This document shows positions 57,058-64,000 of a stretch of DNA of 64,000 bases, piece by piece. The first letter of the stretch is position 1. Every line of letters begins with the position of its first letter. Source of the DNA: Opisthorchis felineus (Eukaryota > Platyhelminthes > Trematoda > Opisthorchiida > Opisthorchiidae). The position numbers were made by a program, and so were the translations under genes. The DNA lies in assembly GCA_004794785.1 (NCBI GenBank), contig SJOL01001977.1, positions 46,653 through 110,652 on the forward strand, in the 5' to 3' direction. Under the pieces are notes generated by a model. The model had not been told where the DNA came from. It did not search any database and saw nothing but the letters and a program-made list of their open reading frames with translations.

Positions 57058-58835
57058 CTGAAAAGTTATGAAGGAAGTTGATTAAACGAGACTAATTAAG
57101 TTACAAACGGTAAAGTAGTGAAGTTACTGGTAAAGAAGTCCGAATGTGCAGGTTTACCACTTCACTGTAAGTCGGGAAGAGGGGGGCCGTACGCATTCGG
57201 AAATAGTTCAAACAGAATATAAGGTTGATAGAAACTCAGGGATTGCGCCTCTTTGATGAACCTCAGGAAAGGAGAAACCAGTGATGCGTTGTCCGTGAGT
57301 TACCACCGACCTTGCGAGCAATGTGATTTGTCAGGAAAATATATGGTGAGATCTCAACCATCGTACGAACTGAAATACGATGCGGTGTTTGTACAGTATA
57401 CTCAGTTGAAGAATATTGTTAATTGCGGATTCAACTGGGATTTAGCTGGGTCTCCCGTTAAACCCAGCTTAATATCCAAGTGACTGTATTTCATTGGTAC
57501 TTAATTCAGCTCAAGAAATTCTTTCTAAGTGTTTGCACCCCATCAAACAATAGGCCTTCCACAATCATACCTTACTTCCTCTTGGAATCAACGTACGGTG
57601 TATCACCGAAAAGTGGATATTTTAGCTGGCCACTTCAGTTAACTTCAATGCCACTCCAATTGACACCAGTTCGGGAAAGGAGAAAAAATACGTTCTGTCG
57701 AGATTTCGCCAAGACATTATTACCCCTGTGAGTAATGCGAATGTCCAAGTTGGAGTCCTGTGGAAGCGCGCCTTTTACTGGTCAACTAGAGTGCATGGCT
57801 TCCCTGAAGTAACGAACAGAGCCTTCCTCAGTTGGATGTTGACCCACATTAAAGTTCATATTGTGTAACTTGACGTTAACCAACGTAGACCCAGATGGAT
57901 CAACTGGCTATTAGCTACCAGTGGAGGGTTGTATTTCAAGACTGTTGTTCTTTCTGAGGCACGCAACTCTAGTTGGATCATGCGAAGTCGAGTGAACATC
58001 TGACAACAGACCTACAATACCGATCTCAGCTGGTCCGCAAAAACTCCAAAGTCCATGTATGATATGAGGCGGTGTGTAAATGAGGGTGTGCTCAGGGCGT
58101 ATAAAGCTCTGTCATGGTTCAATTACACGACCAAGGTACACTGGATATAATCTAGATCAGAGATTCAAGATGATGCTGGAAAACGCATACACACAGGTAA
58201 CGACTATACCGATGCACATCAGTCGTTGAAAAGCCAAACCATGAGTTTGTTGAAAGACTGCTGGTGGGTAGTGAAAGCTTAGAGGACGAAGGCTTTGGTT
58301 GACGAAAACGGTCGTGTCCATCATCGGTCAATTTGACCGAGTGGTAGGAGGCAATAAACGAAGACGTTCCAGCGATGTATCGGCACAAAAGCCTTCTGAA
58401 AGGCGGGCCGAGCAATCCTCAGAGGATGACTGGGTACCGATTTGAACAGAACTGATAGGTGACTGATGAAGCATGTTCTTTTCGCCACAGCTCACCAAGC
58501 GCGAAATCAGGATGGGCCGGCGGTAAACTTGACTTTGGGTTAGCTACGACACTCCCTGACTTTAGGTTTCACATGTCCTGACTTAAACCTTCACATAAAA
58601 CATGAGGAAGCTCATCGCCCGATTTATAAGACTGCGCTCTAGGGTAGCACCGACCGATTATTTATTTTTGTTCGCTTTCCAGCCGTATTTTATGTGAAAC
58701 TCGATGTCGGGGCAATGGACCAATAGCCTGCTCTATATACATTAGGATTAGAAAACCCGGTCTGAGCTACCTTGGTAGAACAAACGGCTTTAGTCTAAGA
58801 GCAACCAAAGGATGTTTCTCGAACCGATCCATCTA
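57058..58835. other. Upstream region of HEATR1, promoter expected
   Basis: Sequence 5' of the HEATR1 start codon. No TATA box or other motif can be named with confidence. A + frame at 57253-57483 is open but unrecognised. A candidate minus-strand exon lies at about 58190-58440. Confidence 0.45.
58190..58440 (-). other. Weak candidate exon on the minus strand
   Basis: Two overlapping - frames look coding-like. One contains GTQSSSEDCSARLSEGF and stops after RLRLLPPTTRSN; the other contains KLTDDGHDRFRQPKPSSSKL and runs to a GTATAG at 58204. It could be the last exon of a gene lying to the right, in tandem with HEATR1. No family was recognised. Confidence 0.22.
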
Positions 58836-58839
58836 CCGA

Positions 58840-60540
58840 GCGACAATCGAGTAGCATGCTCGGCTTTCGTTCCAAACCCGTTTTGCTCTACTTGTCGCCA
58901 TCACGAAGAATTTCTGCCAATCTCGACGGTCTCTGAGGTGTTTTGTTCCGCAACTGGGCAGCAGAACTAGCTTCAAACACAGGCCGCCTTTTTCTTCTTT
59001 CCTTATTTTAAGGCGAATGCCTTTTGTGACAGGATGGGTCGGTTTCAAAAATGTCCTGTACTTTTGCTACCCACGAACGGCGGACACAAACTAGGTCCGC
59101 ACAAATAGACATCCAATTCCGATTCCAGCAACGGACACTATGTGCTAGTTTGGGACCGAACCTCTCCAATCCAGGTTCTCCACTGCACTCCACGACAGTG
59201 CCACCTCTCGGCATGATGAAGGAACCAGTACAAATACGTAAAGCACACTTTCCAGTTTTCGGGCAACGTGAGAGAGCCACCAAGGGCGTCGTCGCTGCAG
59301 CTGTTGATTGAGACCTAGGATGCTGGAGTAACGTGTCACAACCACTGATTTGGATGGATGGATGGAGCTGAAGAATGTTCAAAAGGCTCCTTAGACATAT
59401 CGACTCCAAAGAACATCGAGAAAGCGGACGTCTCGCACGCGAAGCGTCCAAGTTTCACAACCATAATGTATGGGCGGGCTGTCGATTGGAGTACATGAAT
59501 CTCTATGCACAAGTTAAATCCACTTGTTCATAAAGTCTTTGTAAGTTATATACAGGTGTGCTTCCTATACCGAAGTGAGGAGCAGTCTCTTATATAGCTT
59601 GCTTGCTAAGACGAATGGTAGAGCCCAGGAAGCAAAGCGCAGCGACGCATCCAATTATAGGAGCCACAATGCGCAGTTGCACGCTTGGAGGAGAATTCTG
59701 CAATACCGGTGTTGATTGCCAGTCCGATGAGCCTAGCGTGATAGGAGACCCGACTAGGAACGGCTGGTAGATCTGCGTTTCCTAACAGTAAAGCGAAGTC
59801 GCTGATATTGGAAGTCGAACGGTTGGGCACAGTTGGACGCCAGAGGATCCACCCAGTGCCTGCTGCATCACCCAGTCACTTACGAAGTGGAATAAAACCA
59901 GTGATAAGGCGGATTCTTGTCTAACACAAAGGGCAATCAAACTCAGAGCTGTTTTCACCGTAAACTCGAGCCCTCGTTGACAAGTAATAAACTTTGGTCA
60001 GGACAGTGAGTTTGGCTGGTACATCATCAGCAAGAAGGGCCGTCCATAAGTACTCATGGTGGACAGAGTCGAAAGGAGGGCGAAAATCAAGGCATTGATG
60101 GAAATGAGTCCGATGCTCCATATATCGATGTAAAGTGGGCGTTTGGTCCATATGGCTTCTCATGAGGTAGAAATCACCTGATTGGGTCGTATTCGAGCAT
60201 CTGGTACTTGAAAATATGTTGAGTATATAAACAAGTCTTGATGAAACCATCTCTGACATAGATCCCCTGATAATTCCTGGGTACTGTTTTGTCGCCTTTA
60301 TTAGAGGATGGAACAAACTCGAGATTCTCCAGCCAGAAGGGACATACCCCGACCCCCAAACAGGAGTGTGTGGGGATGGAATGAGTACGGAGAGGTAATA
60401 CATATCAGGGGAGAGTGCCATCCTCTCCTGGACCTGTTCTCTCTTGAGACGACGGACAAACAAATCTGTGCGTGACCAGGCGGTTCACAGTTAATGCTGC
60501 GAGGCTCCGATATCAATGCTTGTAGGCCTTTCATCTGAGG
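58840..60540 (-). mobile_element. Degenerate LINE, reverse transcriptase and C-terminal region
   Basis: Read on the - strand, 60350-59920 gives SSNKGDKTVPRNYQGI, MDQTPTLHRYMEHRTHFHQ, LDFRPPFDSVHHEYLWTALL and YYLSTRARVYGENSSEFDC, RT motifs in at least two frames. At about 59830-59600, ISDFALLLGNADL and SRVSYHARLIGLAINTG mark a ruined catalytic YADD region. Between 59450 and 59000 a CETWTLRVRDVRFLDV-like piece appears. The 147-codon frame at 59451-59008 overlaps this decayed part and is probably not a gene. Confidence 0.7.
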
Positions 60541-60560
60541 ATCGGAGTGGTTGAAGAGTC

Positions 60561-60737
60561 AGCAGCTGTAGCACCCTTTCGGTGCCGAACTGCCATGCCA
60601 CCAGAAGGAAGCACGAGGGCTGGGATACTGCCAGATTGCCCAAGCCTAGACAGGGAAAGTCGAGAGGCAGAGGTCGGGTTCGAACCACGGGCCTTTCGGT
60701 CAGTAAATTCGAGCTCTAAACACCGAGCCACCTCGCT
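60561..60737 (-). repeat. tRNA-derived SINE, copy 7
   Basis: Minus-strand copy with B box ggttcgaaccc and full body, but without the usual cgattatt tail: the sequence after gctgctgac differs. It sits just upstream of a degenerate LINE on the same strand. No flanking duplication was recognised. Confidence 0.85.
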
Positions 60738-61334
60738 TAGTCACATTCGAGCATGTTTGGACATGTTCGTGAAGTCACGAGAGGATACAATAGGAGTAAC
60801 ACTGACAGCGTCAGTCATTGTTCGAGGGGACACCTCTAGGCTTTGTACAACCAGTTGTGACTTGCCGGCAGTAGAAAAGTAGAGACTGATGAAACAAAAC
60901 TGCCACCGTGGCCGTTGGATTCCATAAGTGGTCTCTTCCACTCAGTAAGCCGGAAATGACTCATTTTCTCGGCGTTGGTCTGGAACCATGGTTTAGCATA
61001 CCCTTTTGGACAATCAATGGACCGCCGGCCAGGTTATAGCGCCCAACACACGCTTCTATCCTTTCCCTTTGGTGGGAACACCGCCAAAGGAAATAAATAT
61101 AACTTTCTCAGTAGAAGCTATATGGTAGAAGGTCCCTTGGGAGTACTTCGTGGAGGGGCAATGGACGATTACTCGTTTCTTATCCCCCAAACCATACAGA
61201 GGCGGTTGAAGGCCCGTCTCTTCCGAACAGGATTGACCATAAGTGTTGTACCCTCATCCTGGAAGAATTTGCATGTATTCTCTTTTCGACCCAAACAAGC
61301 ACAGTCTCATTTCTGATACAGCCGAACGATCGTT
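60738..61334. other. Unassigned sequence between repeats
   Basis: Contains a 113-codon + frame (60975-61316) including DRRPGYSAQHTLLSFPFGGN, with no recognised domain. It is flanked by a SINE and LINE fragments and is likely repeat-derived or random. Confidence 0.35.
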
Positions 61335-61965
61335 GATTGGTTGTATGGATGAGACGTGGCCTCTGTGAAAAGCCGAACTGATGCGTCTTCAGATCTTCGA
61401 TAACAGCAGTCTCCGAATTATAGGCTGTGTAGGCTGGCGCCCTTGAAGCTGCAAGAAGACAATTAGGAAGCACGTGTTCGGTTGTGCAACAAGGACTTCA
61501 ATCCAAGAAAACTGTGGTGGTTTGGTCACGTATTGTGCATGCCGAATCATCGTTTGCCGAAAAGATCACTGTTTTCCGCACCCGATTTAGAGTGGTGGGG
61601 TAGTGAGGTGGTCAACCTCTGGATTATGAGACGGGTGTGGAAGCAATTACGAAAATTTCGGGTACTGTCTGTGCGACTCGCCTTCCTCCGCATGACACCT
61701 CCCGTGCAAGGTTGGTGAGGATGCAAGATATGGCTGCTAACGGATGCCAGAGGTGTTCTTCTTGTCAGTCTCCATCCAGACTGTCTAAATGAGTGTTTAG
61801 AGGTGTAGGCATCTCGGAATGATTGTGGTAGGCTGGCACAAAGTCCTTTCCTCGCTAACGTTTATTCTCTTCTCCACAATAAGGCTTTCAGGCAAATTGT
61901 GACTGTACGGCAGCGAAACATCAGTGCTGAAGACTGATGTGATATATATATATATATATATATAT
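61335..61965 (+). mobile_element. 5'-truncated LINE 3' end with (TA)n tail
   Basis: Same family as the 1615-2430 copy: [32 protein letters not shown], and a tail with gtacggcagcgaaacatcag ending in (TA)n at 61942-61965. Several stops and shifts. The microsatellite at the 3' end replaces a poly-A tail, as known for RTE-type elements. Confidence 0.8.
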
Positions 61966-62759
61966 GACAATGCTCCCGCTGTACTTGGCCTTTGGTTGAG
62001 GCAGTAAAAACTCTCCTCGAAGGTCCGGCCTTCTACTCTCTGCGCTAGGGATGGTTGGGCTCGCGTCATAGCTGAGGATTTATGCGCTCGTTCTCAAATC
62101 ACGTATAGTCGTTGATCGTACCCGTTCAGATACATTGCAGATGCACAGGCAAATAATGATAGCAGATGAGTCTAAATGCATTATGCCATACGTAGTTGTC
62201 TGTAGCCTTGCACATCCTAGATGCTGTCACCCAGTACATTCGTCAAAGCGACAGGTGAAGCGGACGAAAGCCACAACGCTGCTGCACCTAGCTGATTTGA
62301 ATCCCTCGGTCGTGGATGTTATTATCCTAAGAGTACTGTTCATGCTTGACGACTGGCTTTTGTTGTGTCAGCTCCCATAGAAGACACCATATCTTTCCAT
62401 GTTGTGAGTAGGTGTACGCTTGTCGAACTAAACGTCAACCAAGATGGTCACGTTCGGGAAGAGTCCAGAGTTGAAGGCCTCGCTGAAGCCATAACTCTGG
62501 TGTTAATTCAAATATCTCGGATGATTACACCAGCTTGGTGTATTTCTTAACCTCGTTTTATTGACCTAGCAGGTTGCACGCAGTAAAACAATTTGTAACA
62601 AGAACGTGCAAAGCCGGAAGACGTGTGATCACAGTTTGGGTACAAGCTCGCTGTTTATGAAAACACACACTCCGATCGCCTAACGGCTGACCGTGACCGC
62701 CGGTGCATTATTCAGTACGGTCAAAATACTTTTAAAACCAAATAGCCTGGTGCTGATCA
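61966..62759. other. Unassigned sequence
   Basis: Between the (TA)n tail of one LINE and the 5' region of the next. Open frames are short and without similarity. It may include the 5' UTR of the right-hand LINE. Confidence 0.4.
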
Positions 62760-64000
62760 AAAGGTGCCTGCTGTGTGCAGCCGCATCACCAGTGAGACAG
62801 TAATGCCTTACTCCCCGCGCCCTCAGGTTACGCCAAAGCCATGCGACCGAGCAGGTCAGACTGTTGAGTCATCGGCTCCGGGAAGGGTTCCCAAAGAAAA
62901 CCTTACTGCCCGATGCTCTCCGGGTCACCCATTGAGTCAGAGGCTAGAGGCAAGGTCCGCAAACAAAACCCTATATCCCCCCATTGCACTGTGAGTCAGA
63001 CTTTTGAGTCAAAGGCTCAAAGTGGGGTGCCTCAACCAAACACCCATCCCCTGCTTGGACAACCCAGAAGAATCACTTTCCCCACACAGATCTTTCTCCA
63101 CCGATGTCCATCCCTAATCCCTTCCCACCACACAAGCAAACGTTACCAGTTATCTGATCGACGAGACCTAACAACCCCGCTGCCCATTGACAATAAACAA
63201 AATACCTTGCTAAAACCATAAGATCCCTTCTACATAAGAGCTTCTAACGTCCGTACTCTGTCAAATTGGCAAACAGGTAATGATCGCTGAGGCCTTAAAA
63301 TGAATGCACAGTTTCTGAAAGACACATACAAGACCCTAGCGTGGTTATGCATCTCAAAACGCAAAAGGACGAACTCAGGTCTTTCATATTTTTCCCCCAT
63401 GTGTTCGGTGATCCAGGAGAGAAGAATATATGGCGTAATAATAATAATAATCGTTCAGCTGTAACACCATTTTGGTGCCTAGCTGCCATGCCACCCAAAG
63501 GAAGCACGAGGGCTGGGATACTGCCAGGTTGGCCAAGCCCAGACAGGGAAAGTCGAGAGGCAGAGGTCGGGTTCGAACCACGGACCTTCCGGTTAGTAAA
63601 TTCGATTTCTAACCACTTGAGCCATCTCGCCCCGCGTGGGAGCTGCACTCAGCCCCTGAGCTGAATGCGTTTTGTTGGATTGGACACCAGTGAACAGTCA
63701 TCTTTGCGATGTCCGGTTATTTAGCTCAAGCAAGCTGAATGCCTCTCAAAATAAAAAAGTGCATGTTTGTAGTACAGGCTTATTACCCAACGGACTGCAG
63801 TTCTGAAGCTGAGGAGAATACTTTCTATCGAGAGTTATCCGGGCTCATTCGTCGAGCAAGGAGCTGACAATGTGGTCACTGCCAGCGATATGAATGCCCA
63901 AGTCAGTCGCCTGAGCTCCTTGGTATCACATCTGGGTGGTCGATTTGGAGTTAATGCTCGCTGCAAAGACAATGGACACCGACTGTTCCAGTTTTGTGCT
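62760..64000 (+). mobile_element. LINE 5' region and endonuclease domain, cut by a SINE and by the window end
   Basis: A proline-rich 5' segment (about 62760-63220) is followed by ASNVRTLSNWQTG (63240-63285), the start of an apurinic-like endonuclease. After the SINE at 63437-63632 the domain resumes with LLDWTPVNSHLCDVRLF (near 63680-63730), then CSSEAEENTFYRELSGLIRR and SDMNAQVSRLSSLVSHLGGR near 63880-63945. The D.NAQ motif matches the catalytic GDMNAQ of the endonuclease. Frameshifts are present. The RT part would lie beyond position 64000. Confidence 0.8.
63437..63632 (-). repeat. tRNA-derived SINE, copy 8, inside a LINE
   Basis: Full-length - strand copy with an (ATT)n tail at 63437-63450. 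It interrupts the endonuclease region of the plus-strand LINE that runs to the window end, so it is younger than that LINE copy. No clear duplication was seen. Confidence 0.88.

Noticed and set aside
59008..59451. 147-codon minus-strand frame as a gene
   Set aside because: It overlaps decayed LINE sequence in another frame, lacks introns or family similarity, and lies between other LINE remnants.

Overview
The window looks like a piece of a trematode (flatworm) nuclear genome, most probably an opisthorchiid liver fluke such as Clonorchis or Opisthorchis. The evidence is intron-rich animal genes, 43-46 nt micro-introns at the 5' end of one gene followed by kilobase-scale introns (a pattern known from flukes), many degenerate non-LTR retrotransposons, and eight copies of one tRNA-derived SINE. 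The clade call rests on recognition of these repeat families and was not checked by a search. Nothing bacterial, viral or CRISPR-like was seen.

Two protein-coding genes fill most of the window and point at each other. On the + strand, positions 1087-24522 hold the 3' part of a tubulin polyglutamylase of the TTLL6/TTLL13 group. Eight exons join with matching phases to 755 codons including the stop, and an AATAAA lies at 24587. The N-terminal half of the catalytic domain is upstream of the window. On the - strand, positions 57057-25134 hold HEATR1 (UTP10/BP28), a large HEAT-repeat protein of the U3/t-UTP ribosome-biogenesis complex. It runs from its conserved start ([10 protein letters not shown]) to its BP28 C-terminal domain, in at least 23 exons. 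Most boundaries are clean GT-AG sites with matching phases. About 300 residues of the middle, between the exons at 50185 and 45308, could not be placed.

The rest is introns, intergenic DNA and repeats. LINE fragments lie at about 1615-2430, 13690-14010, 39020-40400, 45960-46840, 58840-60540 (-), 61335-61965 and 62760-64000. SINE copies lie near 25.9, 33.2, 40.9, 47.5, 47.7, 55.0, 60.6 and 63.5 kb. A Gypsy-type LTR fragment is near 17.1-17.3 kb. Three SINEs have recognisable target-site duplications, and one sits inside the endonuclease region of a LINE. The right end, beyond 58 kb, is mostly repeats, with one weak candidate exon upstream of HEATR1.

The two genes do not share an obvious pathway. 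TTLL enzymes modify axonemal and cytoplasmic tubulin, and HEATR1 acts in the nucleolus on rDNA transcription and 18S processing. Their relation here is positional: their 3' ends are about 0.5 kb apart. I found no convincing undescribed system. The most useful leads are alternative splicing options, nested repeat insertions and a few unexplained open frames.
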